Below, piece by piece: positions 1 to 8,663 of a stretch of DNA of 25,331 nt (position 1 is its first letter; each line of letters begins with the position of its first letter). The position numbers and the translations under genes are program-made. The notes beneath the pieces were generated by a model. It was not told where the DNA came from. It made no database searches and saw nothing but the letters and a program-made list of their open reading frames with translations. This stretch comes from a virus: positions 1 through 25,331 of IMG/VR virus record IMGVR_UViG_3300023184_000481; one strand, given 5' to 3'.

Positions 1-2345
1 TTCTCTTCACGCCACTGGGCAGCGGCTTCAACAAACTTGTTGTAGTCGTTGTCAACAAAATCGTCGACAGTTTTGTAGCCAGCCTCTTCAGCTTTTTGCT
101 GGAGGAACACGGCCTGGCGTGCAGCGTCGTCCGCAATTTGGACAATCTCTTCGCGCTTACTAAACGCAAAAGGGGCACCGGTTATATCGACGTCCTCGCT
201 GTAGGTAGCGTTCTTGGCCAAGACCAAGGGGCCGATCTGGATCACCTCATCAGCACGAACGATTGGCTGCATGGTGTCGCGGTTGTAGAAGTAGCTGTGG
301 CGGAATGGGTCCATACCAACCTGCACCCAGGCTGGGTCCGTCATCGCGGCCTTTGCGCGGACCGTGGCGGCTGCATTGCTGATCGGCTTCCACTTACCCA
401 GCACCGTGGCGATCGTGCCCTTGGCTGAGCCTGTAGCGATCTTGGCTGCGGCCTTCTGGTTCATGCCAAAGGTAACGTCAGTCAAAGCACCGACTGATTC
501 ATAGCCGACCACCGGGCCAGCATCGTATGCGGCCTGGACTTCACGGTTGGTTGACTTCGGTGTGTGCACGCTGACCACCCATGCGTCATGCAATTGGTAG
601 GACGGAATATCCAGGCGCAGCTGCGCCCAATCTCCGGTCTTGAGGGTCTTGGATGGCAAACTGTATTTGGCTGCCTTCTCGGGGCTCTGGCCCTTGCCCG
701 TGGCCAAGGCATAGCGTGCCTCGGATGCTGTCGTCAGCTTGGGCATTTCCTTGTATGGATAGACCGGGCGCACCTGGTCAACCATGCGGTTGTATTCGGT
801 GCGTGTGATCTTGCCTTCTTGCAAATCAGCGACGGCTTGCTGGAGTTGCTCGGTCCGTTTGAAGCGATCGGCAGATGTATCAGATACGCGACTGGCTGCC
901 GCGTTCTTTTGCTCAGCCCGGGTTACCGGCACTATGACTTTGCGTGCCACGATGCCCTGGCCAACGTCTCGCTCGGTTGCGTAACGCACGGGGTTTTCCA
1001 GGGGGTACAAATACTTAACACCACCTGGGGCGATGTCGAACTTGGAATCCTTGGGCACCAAGGTTTGGTCACGATATTTATCAAATTCTTTTTGGGTAGT
1101 GACTTTGATGGGTTCGCCAATCGTCACTGCGCCAATTGCCTTGGCCGGACCTTCGCCAGTGCGGACGATTGCCACGCGCTTGCCAACATAGGGGCGCAAC
1201 GAATCCGATGCCCTGGTTTCCAGTGTCTTTTTTCCGTCAATGATTTTGTCGGCGTACTTATTGTTTCCGTCCTGATTTACGTTGATACCAATGCTTTCAG
1301 GTATACTTGGTGACATGGACTTCGACTTCAAATCCTTACCGCCCGGCACCATGTTCTTTGACTGGAACGAAGTGCCTGTGACAGTGGCTCCCAACTGGGA
1401 CTCTGCCACCGCCTGGTTGCCAGCGCCTGAGCCGCGCAACCCTTCGGACGTGCGGGAAAAAGGAGACCCAGTCGACAAGGCTGAGTTTGAACGAGTCTTC
1501 AAAGCATTTGCTTCACGCGCCAAATAACCGTTGTAGCCCTCAGAATAAATCTGCTTTTGCAGGTCAACCATCTTGGTCTTGACAGGGCTCTTCGGCATCT
1601 CCCGCTCAAACGCATAAATAGCATGGCCCAAATTCTTGGCTGCCAACATCTCGGGCGTGCTAATCTGAATCTCTGCAACCGACCCATCTTCCAAGGTCAC
1701 GTTTGTAAGAATGTCTTGATACCCGGTTGGCAAGGGAGCACCCTCAAGCACAGCACCATCAGGGCTTGTCAGATCAACCGCCAAGCGGTTTTTAATTCGG
1801 TCGAATGAATACACCTTGCCAATTTGATTGATCGCTTCCTGGGCTTCCTGGAAGGTATTGACCACGATCGTTCCGCGCAACAAGTCTTTCATGGTTGTCG
1901 GGTCGTTGCCGTTCTCAGTGATCAGCTTGGTCACCGCTCTGGCCACGCTTTTAATTCCAGGCTTCTTGGCGTATCCGCCCAGGCCCTCGGCGATCTGGTC
2001 CAGGGTAGTGTCAAAGTCTGCCTTGTTGCGCGTGGCCGCATCAAACAAGGGCTGAAGCGTAGCCGCGCCATCAGCGCGTTGCTTGGCTGTAAGGGTATCG
2101 GGTGCCTCGGCTTTTTTGTACTTGGCAATTGCGGCCTCAGCGGCTGCCAGTGTGCTTGGCTTGAGTACGTCTTTGGGTTCTAGCTTGGGCACGGCTTGGC
2201 GCTTACTCAGCGCAGGCGCGATGACTGTACCGGGCAGCAAGTGCTCCAGGCCCCCGCTGGCCAGGTACGCTTTGAACGCGGCTTGGCCTTCGATGACGCG
2301 CTCTTTGCCGTTTGCGTCGGTGAACCGATACGTGCAGTTGGCCAT
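1..2345 (-). CDS. Polyvalent phage protein with RelA/SpoT-like and ASCH domains (partial, 3' end off window)
   Basis: An open frame starts at ATG 2345, four bases after the ferritin stop, and stays open to the left edge, giving at least 781 residues with no stop seen. Residues about 150-245 read as a RelA/SpoT-type nucleotidyltransferase: DLLRGTIVV at 154-162, DRIKNRL at 182-188, GYQ at 208-210, EIQIST at 225-230 and H241, matching the family's R-G-x-I, GY-x-S and E-x-Q-I-x-T signatures. Residues about 350-465 carry an ASCH (RNA-binding-like) signature, GKKTLETR at 371-378. Residues about 560-715 (LRLDIPSY, WVVSVH, VGMDPFRH) form a third module that I recall from other giant phage proteins but cannot name. 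Family knowledge: such mixed-domain proteins are usually packaged in the virion and ejected into the host. The order of domains and the strict open frame make the gene certain; enzymatic activity is inferred. The remaining C-terminal part lies outside the window. Confidence 0.85.
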   Translation of the reverse strand, partial: MANCTYRFTDANGKERVIEGQAAFKAYLASGGLEHLLPGTVIAPALSKRQAVPKLEPKDVLKPSTLAAAEAAIAKYKKAEAPDTLTAKQRADGAATLQPLFDAATRNKADFDTTLDQIAEGLGGYAKKPGIKSVARAVTKLITENGNDPTTMKDLLRGTIVVNTFQEAQEAINQIGKVYSFDRIKNRLAVDLTSPDGAVLEGAPLPTGYQDILTNVTLEDGSVAEIQISTPEMLAAKNLGHAIYAFEREMPKSPVKTKMVDLQKQIYSEGYNGYLAREANALKTRSNSALSTGSPFSRTSEGLRGSGAGNQAVAESQLGATVTGTSFQSKNMVPGGKDLKSKSMSPSIPESIGINVNQDGNNKYADKIIDGKKTLETRASDSLRPYVGKRVAIVRTGEGPAKAIGAVTIGEPIKVTTQKEFDKYRDQTLVPKDSKFDIAPGGVKYLYPLENPVRYATERDVGQGIVARKVIVPVTRAEQKNAAASRVSDTSADRFKRTEQLQQAVADLQEGKITRTEYNRMVDQVRPVYPYKEMPKLTTASEARYALATGKGQSPEKAAKYSLPSKTLKTGDWAQLRLDIPSYQLHDAWVVSVHTPKSTNREVQAAYDAGPVVGYESVGALTDVTFGMNQKAAAKIATGSAKGTIATVLGKWKPISNAAATVRAKAAMTDPAWVQVGMDPFRHSYFYNRDTMQPIVRADEVIQIGPLVLAKNATYSEDVDITGAPFAFSKREEIVQIADDAARQAVFLQQKAEEAGYKTVDDFVDNDYNKFVEAAAQWREE

Positions 2346-2349
2346 GTGA

Positions 2350-2841
2350 TTAAACGCCCAGTTCTTGGTCGATTAAGAGCATGCCCGCTTTGTCGCCGTC
2401 CACAAGTTGAATGCGTGCCAACAAGTCGCCGTACTCACCAACACTGGTGCGTTGAATTTCCAGGAACTGAAGCAAGAACTGTTGGACCACAGGATCATCC
2501 GATGCCTGGCCGTACCACTTCTTGTAGTCGTTGTACAGCTGGAGCTCGGTTTCATACCCGGTTTCGATTGCATCGCTCAATGTCTTGATCGGCTCATCCA
2601 TCGCTTCGATCATCGGCACCTTGGCCACAGTGCCAACATCGTTTTGAAACTCGACGTGCAACTGGTAGTGCTTGAGCTCGTCTTTGCTTTCCTTCAAAAA
2701 GAATTTAGCCGTGCCTAAGTAACCCAGACGCTGCACCTCATTGGCAATGTGCTTGTACAGATTTGATGCGTAAAGTTCTGAGTGGACCGCGTCGTCCAGC
2801 ATGTCTTTGCATTCTTGGGAGATGATCATCTTGGGTGTCAT
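2350..2841 (-). CDS. Ferritin-like (FtnA-type) iron-storage protein
   Basis: This 163-aa protein aligns by eye along its whole length with bacterial ferritin FtnA (about 165 aa), including the LIDQEL tail that matches FtnA's FIDKEL. Ferritins form 24-subunit shells that oxidise Fe(II) at a di-iron centre and store the mineral. The A-site ligands are present as E22, E55 and H58 (motif DELKH), and B-site equivalents as E99 and Q130. The residues that would match FtnA E126 and E130 (third, C site) appear to be I129 and S133, so that site looks lost. The start has a good ribosome site (GAGGACC, then AAC and ATG) and follows the giant polyvalent gene by eight bases. It lies between two polyvalent genes, so it is likely expressed late with virion proteins. 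Whether it enters the virion or acts in the host cell cannot be told from sequence. A Dps or rubrerythrin identity is less likely because length and motifs fit Ftn. Confidence 0.88.
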   Translation of the reverse strand: MTPKMIISQECKDMLDDAVHSELYASNLYKHIANEVQRLGYLGTAKFFLKESKDELKHYQLHVEFQNDVGTVAKVPMIEAMDEPIKTLSDAIETGYETELQLYNDYKKWYGQASDDPVVQQFLLQFLEIQRTSVGEYGDLLARIQLVDGDKAGMLLIDQELGV

Positions 2842-2849
2842 GTTGGTCC

Positions 2850-5800
2850 TCAGTCGCAGTTGATCTTAACCAGGTCGGAGTCTTCCAACTCAGACAGGAT
2901 GTCGAGAAAATTCTCTTGTACGTATTTGATTTGTGCGCCGTCTGGTCTGGCAGTATATGCAGCCTCGGCGCGGGTCTTGGCCAGGCCGCGTTTGTTTAAT
3001 CCGTCGAAGATGGTTTCGAGGTTTGATTGTTGCTTGCTAAAGCTGATTGATCCCGAGTTGCCCCAGTCGTATTTTTTGCTGTATTCGTCAAAGACGGATT
3101 GGACTCTAGGCGCGAGAACAGTTCTGGCCCAGTCAAGAACATCGGATCGTCCGGCGGCACTGAGCCTTTGTACGTAGCCTTCCCCATTCGGGTTCTCCTT
3201 CCAGTTGTTGGTGGGCATATCTCCGCTTGACGCAAAGATACGGTAATCAAAGTCCGGCAACACGGACTCAGCCACTTTTACAATTTCAGATTGCAAAGTG
3301 GGGTTGTCGATGATACCGAAACTTACCAGGCGAATGCCACTTGGCGAGCTGATCATGGCAAAAGAATCTTGCCAATTGGCTTTTCTGTTGTCAGCCATCC
3401 ACACGCCGAGGGCCTGCTCCAGGTCAGCGGCTTCGGCTGGGTTGATCACCCGGCCCAGGTCGATGTCCAAACCGTTTGCATCGCGCTTCGTGCTGGCGTA
3501 GAAGGCACGGTGCCAGCCCACCCCCTCTTGCCGCGCAACAAGCCCGGCCACGGCAGCGTACAGATTGAGCGCCTCCGCTTGAGCTGGATCGACTGCAATT
3601 TGGCCAGCCGGGCCTTTGGCCGGGGCCATAGCCACCAGCTTTTGTGAGCTGGGCGAAACCTCACCCTGCCACACGCCTGGGGCCAACACGTTGTGCGTGT
3701 CAACCAGCAAGCCAAGCAACTGAGCCAACCGATCAGCGCCGGTCTCGTCCAGGAACGCGGCTTGCACGGCTTGTTGAAATTCAATTTGCTGGGCGTAGGG
3801 TGCGTTATGAATGCCAGGCAGAACGCCCGTGCTGCGGCCAGGGCGGGCTTCAAATGAGATTTGTCCGATGTGGCGCTTGAGGCCATCACCAAAATCAAAT
3901 TTGGCCATCTGCGTGTCTTCGGTAGACGGGTCGTGATCGAATGAATGCTGGAGCCAGTTGTCGCGATGGGCCTTCTCATCCAGGATCACGCGGACCTTTG
4001 ACTTCTTGCCGGTCTGCGGGTCGACCTTATTGTCAAAACGAATCCAACCGTTCTTTGCGCTGCTGGCCTCGGTGTCTTTTTTCACACCGGCGTTTTCCAT
4101 GCGGGCTTTCATTGCCACCCAGATAGCAGCCTGGACCTGTTGCGGCTCCCAACCCAGCGCCTGAGCCAAGCGGTTGGTCTCGTTTTCCATGAACGCGTAT
4201 TGCGTAGATGTGGGGGCGTCGGTGTCGTACTGCCCGGCTCGCATCATCCACATGTCAATGGTTGCGCCTTGCTTGCCCTTTGTTGATGGGTCAATTTCGC
4301 GCAACAGGTTGAAGAAGAAGTTGCCCGTCTTTTCGCCAGACCAGAATTCGTCGACGTTGTCCAAAGCCTTCTTGGCTTTTTCGTCCATCACGCCAGTCTT
4401 CACGCTGATAGGCTGCCCGGCCTTGTATTGAGCCCATGCGCGTAGGGCAAACGTCGAGTTGGCATCCACCTTAGCCTGCGGAGAATAGATGGCCAGAAGG
4501 GCTACAAACTTGCGTGCCTCTTGCACGTCGCCGCCCACCATTTTCAACACTTCTCGGCTGCTATTCTCATACCAATAGCGACCAGGTGCGCCTTCGTTTG
4601 CCAACTGGCGTAACCAGCGACGCAGAGTGGTGATCTTTGCAGGCGTGTTGAACTTCTCAGGTGCACCCAAGTATTTGCCGTCTTTGACGGGCAATCGTTC
4701 AAGCACTGTGCCGCCACGGCTGTATGCCAGCTTGCGGCCTTCAAGAGCGGCACGCACGCGCGGGGCGTTGGCGTTGGTAAACGCAACACCGTCTGGCAAC
4801 ACGCGGCCAGTCACGCCCTCGGGCATGAGAGCGCGAATCTCTTCCGGGTTACCGGTTACTTTGATCGATCCGTCTTTTTCGGTGGTGACCTGGTATGCGC
4901 CAACCGCTTTATCTTTTTGCTTTGTGCTGAAACGCACATCGCTGCCAATGCGCTCCAGCTCAGCGTTGGCTGCTGCGGTTTGTTCAGCTGGAATCTCCAG
5001 GCTTCCCATGCGCATCTTGGCACCTGGGATTTTGGACACGTCGATTGCGTTGGCCTCGCGCGAGAGCAGGCCCTTTTTCAACGTGGTGGGTGCGGCTGCC
5101 TGGGGTAGCGGGGCTGATGCCGGCTGGCCGATCTGTGCAACCGGCACGGCTTTGTGCTTTTGGCCAAGCAACACAACCGCTGCCTGGTTGTTTCCGAAGG
5201 GTGCAATGTACCCGTCGAATCCAGCATTGATTACTGCGGACTCAAATCCATTGAGGTCGGCTTGGGGTCTGATAGTCCCAGTCTGTGGATCGTAGATGTT
5301 GTCCAGTTTGACTTCGTGTGCATAGCCACCCACGCCAGACTCGGGTCTAATACCGGACCCTTGGTCGACGTAGAAGTAGATGCGGTTTTTAAGGCGCGGA
5401 TCAGTGCTACTGTCCAAGCGATTACGTTCTGCCCCTTTAAGTCCTCGGCCATAGTAAGCTCCGCTTAGAGATTGTTGGGGAGACGACGAGTAATGACGTC
5501 CGATAACTGAGATTGCGCCCGGTCTGCCTGTGCCGTAGCTTGGGACCTCAGCACGCCCAGCTTGATTAGATTCTGGTCGAGCTGATGTTGCAACTCCTGG
5601 TACGTTTTGATTTCCGGCAACGGCATTGTTGGCTGGTCCATTGGTGGCTCCTTCAAATTGCTGGAGTGTACCCTTGCGATATGCAACCAGTGCATCGCGG
5701 GCAGTCATCTTGGCGCGGTTCAAATCTTGAACGTATTTGTCAACCCGTGCTGATTCGTATTTGCCTTGCTTTGATGTGCCGCGCAAACGATCAAGCAAGC

Positions 5801-8660
5801 CGTCAATGATCTTCAACCACTTGTCGACAAAGCCTTTGAACCCTTGAGGATCAGCCTTGGCCACATCGGCCCAAAACTTCTTATCGGTGGCGCGGTTGCC
5901 CAGGAAATCGGCAGTCATCTCTGACCGGGTCAACGGCGCGGTCATGTACTGTTGAATGCGTGCTTCGCGCGCAGCCGGGTCTGTGATACCGGCCAAGTCC
6001 TCTTTGTGCAAGAAGTTTTCGATGTAGGCGCGTTTGCCTTCATCGGTCATGTCATCAAAGATGCTGTCAATTTGAGACGTGAATTGCTGAGCCGGGGTGT
6101 TGGTCAAACCGGCGTCGGCCTCAGCCTTTGCAATCTGTTCAATCGTGTGCTTGAACTCATGCAGTGACGTGCGGCCCACGTTGATGGCGACGCTGCCCGT
6201 GTTGACAAATCCCGTGCCGGCAATTGCCACACCGTTGGGCGCAGACGGGTTTGTGTCGTGATACGCAAACAGGCGCGCGCCAAACTGGCTGTTCAACGCC
6301 TGGCCAATCTGGCTTACGGCTGAAGTTTCTTCTGGGGGTGCTGCGTTGAATTGGATTGGAGAAGCCACGCCCTGGGAGGTCGCCCAGCGATCAATAGATC
6401 GTTGAGCATTCGCTCGCGCTGTATCGGCTCCAGGGAGCTCGCTAACCGGTGCAGGAGCGCCGTTCCGCACTGGGGTTGACCCAAGGGTGCCGGTGACGTC
6501 CGGGATGGTCTCTGTGGTGGCTGCTGGTGCATTGGGTGCTTGTTCAGATTGACGGGCCTTCAGCTCAACCTCTGCGCTTCTGCGCGTGATGGCTGAGACG
6601 TTCGAGTCGGCAATGGTCGCTGACAGCTCATCGTCTGTCAAGCTGGAAGCGGGTTTACCCTGGATGCTTTGTGGGCGTGGCGCATTCATGCGCAACTTGT
6701 CCAAGCCAAACTGTTGTTCCGTTTCCACGTTGACATCTGGACCGGGGGTCAGGGCCAGGGGTTCATTGGTCAATGTGGGCTCAATGCGGCCAGGTGCCAG
6801 GGGTGGCAGCTCGTTGGTCAGTGCGGGCTCGCTGGGCGTACCCTTCAACTCACCGATCAACGCCTCCATTTCGTTTCTATCGGCAGGAGTCATCTGGTCA
6901 AAAGGCACGGCTATCAACTCATTAAGCCTTACTCGACGCGGATCAGGCGCGGGCGTGACCGCGTTCTCCGGCACCAGCATCTCGTTGAGATTACCGGCCA
7001 GCTCATTGGCCGCGCCCGTCATGTCGTCGACGTTGGTCGCTTGGCTCAGATTAGATTGCGCCCGATTGACACGCGCTGTCTGTGTGGGGCTGATGATGTT
7101 GGCGTCGTATGACTGGACATCAAAGGCGCGGCGGGCTAGGGCCTCGTTGATTGCCGGGTTGAATTGCGTATTTGCAACGCCTTGGTCCAAGGCTTTGGAC
7201 AGAATGCCTTCAGGGCTTGTGGGTTCCGTCAACCTACGCACGACTGGCGCGGCAACCTTACCAGCGCCGCCCATGACCAGGGTCTGAGCAGTTGTTTGAT
7301 AGAACGTGTCACCGACCGCTTGCAGGTAGTCGGCCAAGGTGGCGTTAGGCGTAATGCCAAAAGATGCCCACTTATCGGTGCCAAAGTTAAGCGCGGTTGT
7401 AACTTGTTCGGCTACGTTTTCTTTGGCCAAGTACTTGGCAAACGCAGGCAGAATTTGCTCGACGGGTAAGCCTTTGACCAAGTCCCTAAAACCTTTCATC
7501 AGCGGAGCCGGTAAGCTGGCCATCTCACCAATCAATTCACTGGTGCCCAAAGCGGTTGCACGAGCAAACGCGTTGCCCCCAGACAAGCCAGCAGCCCGAC
7601 CATTTCCATACTCATCGGTCACGACTTGGCCAACCATGGCCGACAAAGCTAAGGTCGGACCAACTACAAAGTAGGGCGCGACGTTGGTGATTGCGCCAGA
7701 CACGCCCTCTTCGACGAACGCCAGGGCTGCGTTTGGATTGGTGCCGATAGCCTCAAGTTTTTGCTTGGCTTCTTTTTGCAGAATCGCATTGCCGCCAGCC
7801 AGCCGTCTACCAAAATCAGTAACACCTTCGGTGCCCGTGACTTCGCCTACGGTTGATGTCAAATCACCAATTAATTGCCATGCGCCAGCGGTGCTAGAAC
7901 CAAATTGATTTACGACTTTGCCGTATGCCGCTTTTCCGGCAGAAGTCAACTCATCCAAGCCGCTGGGTTTAATTGTGCGGGCAGTGATCAAGCCCCCGGT
8001 TTCTTCCTGGACAAGTTTATTTTCCGGCCTGGCAAATTTGGCTTTAGTTTCAAAATCAAAAGTTGAAGGCTTAGCTTGCGCCAGGGGCTCAGATACTCCC
8101 CCTTGGCCAGCTTCTTTAGTGGCCAACGCGTCTGCGCTTTTTGCCTCCATACCCTGATCAATTAAACGGTCTCGACGTGCCTCACGTCGTGTATCAAAGA
8201 CTTTAGCCGTAGGCGTTTTTTCTATGGAGGTATCGAGCTTTTTATATTGATCGGCAATCGTTTTAAAAACTGTGCCATTCACGCCAGAAGATTTAAGCAA
8301 AGCCTCACGCTCATCCGGGGTGGCTGCGTCGTATGCTTTTTTAAGTTGGTTGAACCTGTCTTCTGAAACAGGCGCACCGCGTTGCTCGATCAGCGGCGCA
8401 GGCTTTTCAACTACGCGGCCCGTCAACACACTGGACGCGCGGTTGACCTCAGTGGCGGCACTTGGGTTTTGCGCCATGATGGCCGCACCAAAATCATCGC
8501 CCATGGCGCTGCTTGTGTCGGCTTCCGCTACGGACGCACGCGTAGTCTTGACCGGGCTGGCCGCTGGCTCGCGCTTGGCTTCAACCTCAAGCGGGACAAA
8601 ACTGTAAGGCTTGCTATCCTCTTCAGTGTCTTGCGTCAGCGGTACAAATTCGTATGCCAT
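2850..8660 (-). CDS. Giant polyvalent protein: zincin, ADP-ribosyltransferase-like and helical C-terminal regions
   Basis: A 1936-aa protein, the largest in the window. Residues 2-8 and 18-24 carry a doubled Y-x-F-V-P-L peptide. Hydrophobic helices at about 315-350 could help cross a membrane. A long proline- and Asn-rich linker follows. HEFKH at 834-838 is a zincin metalloprotease signature (HExxH), with a possible third ligand in SEMTADFLG further on. Residues about 1055-1165 resemble the ART-like domain of polyvalent proteins: RHYSS with H1056, YYGRGLKGAER, YFYV at 1095-1098 and a final AAVVLLG strand. Residues about 1330-1480 (YSPQ ending at Q1395, TIDMW with D1469) recall phage helix-hairpin-helix glycosylase-like domains, but only weakly. 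By family knowledge such proteins are ejected with the DNA to counter host defences. The start, three bases after the preceding stop, has a weak ribosome site, which suggests translational coupling. Confidence 0.85.
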   Translation of the reverse strand: MAYEFVPLTQDTEEDSKPYSFVPLEVEAKREPAASPVKTTRASVAEADTSSAMGDDFGAAIMAQNPSAATEVNRASSVLTGRVVEKPAPLIEQRGAPVSEDRFNQLKKAYDAATPDEREALLKSSGVNGTVFKTIADQYKKLDTSIEKTPTAKVFDTRREARRDRLIDQGMEAKSADALATKEAGQGGVSEPLAQAKPSTFDFETKAKFARPENKLVQEETGGLITARTIKPSGLDELTSAGKAAYGKVVNQFGSSTAGAWQLIGDLTSTVGEVTGTEGVTDFGRRLAGGNAILQKEAKQKLEAIGTNPNAALAFVEEGVSGAITNVAPYFVVGPTLALSAMVGQVVTDEYGNGRAAGLSGGNAFARATALGTSELIGEMASLPAPLMKGFRDLVKGLPVEQILPAFAKYLAKENVAEQVTTALNFGTDKWASFGITPNATLADYLQAVGDTFYQTTAQTLVMGGAGKVAAPVVRRLTEPTSPEGILSKALDQGVANTQFNPAINEALARRAFDVQSYDANIISPTQTARVNRAQSNLSQATNVDDMTGAANELAGNLNEMLVPENAVTPAPDPRRVRLNELIAVPFDQMTPADRNEMEALIGELKGTPSEPALTNELPPLAPGRIEPTLTNEPLALTPGPDVNVETEQQFGLDKLRMNAPRPQSIQGKPASSLTDDELSATIADSNVSAITRRSAEVELKARQSEQAPNAPAATTETIPDVTGTLGSTPVRNGAPAPVSELPGADTARANAQRSIDRWATSQGVASPIQFNAAPPEETSAVSQIGQALNSQFGARLFAYHDTNPSAPNGVAIAGTGFVNTGSVAINVGRTSLHEFKHTIEQIAKAEADAGLTNTPAQQFTSQIDSIFDDMTDEGKRAYIENFLHKEDLAGITDPAAREARIQQYMTAPLTRSEMTADFLGNRATDKKFWADVAKADPQGFKGFVDKWLKIIDGLLDRLRGTSKQGKYESARVDKYVQDLNRAKMTARDALVAYRKGTLQQFEGATNGPANNAVAGNQNVPGVATSARPESNQAGRAEVPSYGTGRPGAISVIGRHYSSSPQQSLSGAYYGRGLKGAERNRLDSSTDPRLKNRIYFYVDQGSGIRPESGVGGYAHEVKLDNIYDPQTGTIRPQADLNGFESAVINAGFDGYIAPFGNNQAAVVLLGQKHKAVPVAQIGQPASAPLPQAAAPTTLKKGLLSREANAIDVSKIPGAKMRMGSLEIPAEQTAAANAELERIGSDVRFSTKQKDKAVGAYQVTTEKDGSIKVTGNPEEIRALMPEGVTGRVLPDGVAFTNANAPRVRAALEGRKLAYSRGGTVLERLPVKDGKYLGAPEKFNTPAKITTLRRWLRQLANEGAPGRYWYENSSREVLKMVGGDVQEARKFVALLAIYSPQAKVDANSTFALRAWAQYKAGQPISVKTGVMDEKAKKALDNVDEFWSGEKTGNFFFNLLREIDPSTKGKQGATIDMWMMRAGQYDTDAPTSTQYAFMENETNRLAQALGWEPQQVQAAIWVAMKARMENAGVKKDTEASSAKNGWIRFDNKVDPQTGKKSKVRVILDEKAHRDNWLQHSFDHDPSTEDTQMAKFDFGDGLKRHIGQISFEARPGRSTGVLPGIHNAPYAQQIEFQQAVQAAFLDETGADRLAQLLGLLVDTHNVLAPGVWQGEVSPSSQKLVAMAPAKGPAGQIAVDPAQAEALNLYAAVAGLVARQEGVGWHRAFYASTKRDANGLDIDLGRVINPAEAADLEQALGVWMADNRKANWQDSFAMISSPSGIRLVSFGIIDNPTLQSEIVKVAESVLPDFDYRIFASSGDMPTNNWKENPNGEGYVQRLSAAGRSDVLDWARTVLAPRVQSVFDEYSKKYDWGNSGSISFSKQQSNLETIFDGLNKRGLAKTRAEAAYTARPDGAQIKYVQENFLDILSELEDSDLVKINCD

Positions 8661-8663
8661 GAG

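Noticed and set aside
564-1313. Plus-strand open frame of 249 residues
   Set aside because: It lies opposite the strongly supported minus-strand polyvalent gene with RelA/SpoT and ASCH motifs and has no recognisable domain or ribosome site; it is a shadow.
3446-3979. 177-residue minus-strand frame inside the giant gene
   Set aside because: It is out of frame with the 1936-aa protein, Trp/Arg-rich and without a motif; a shadow.
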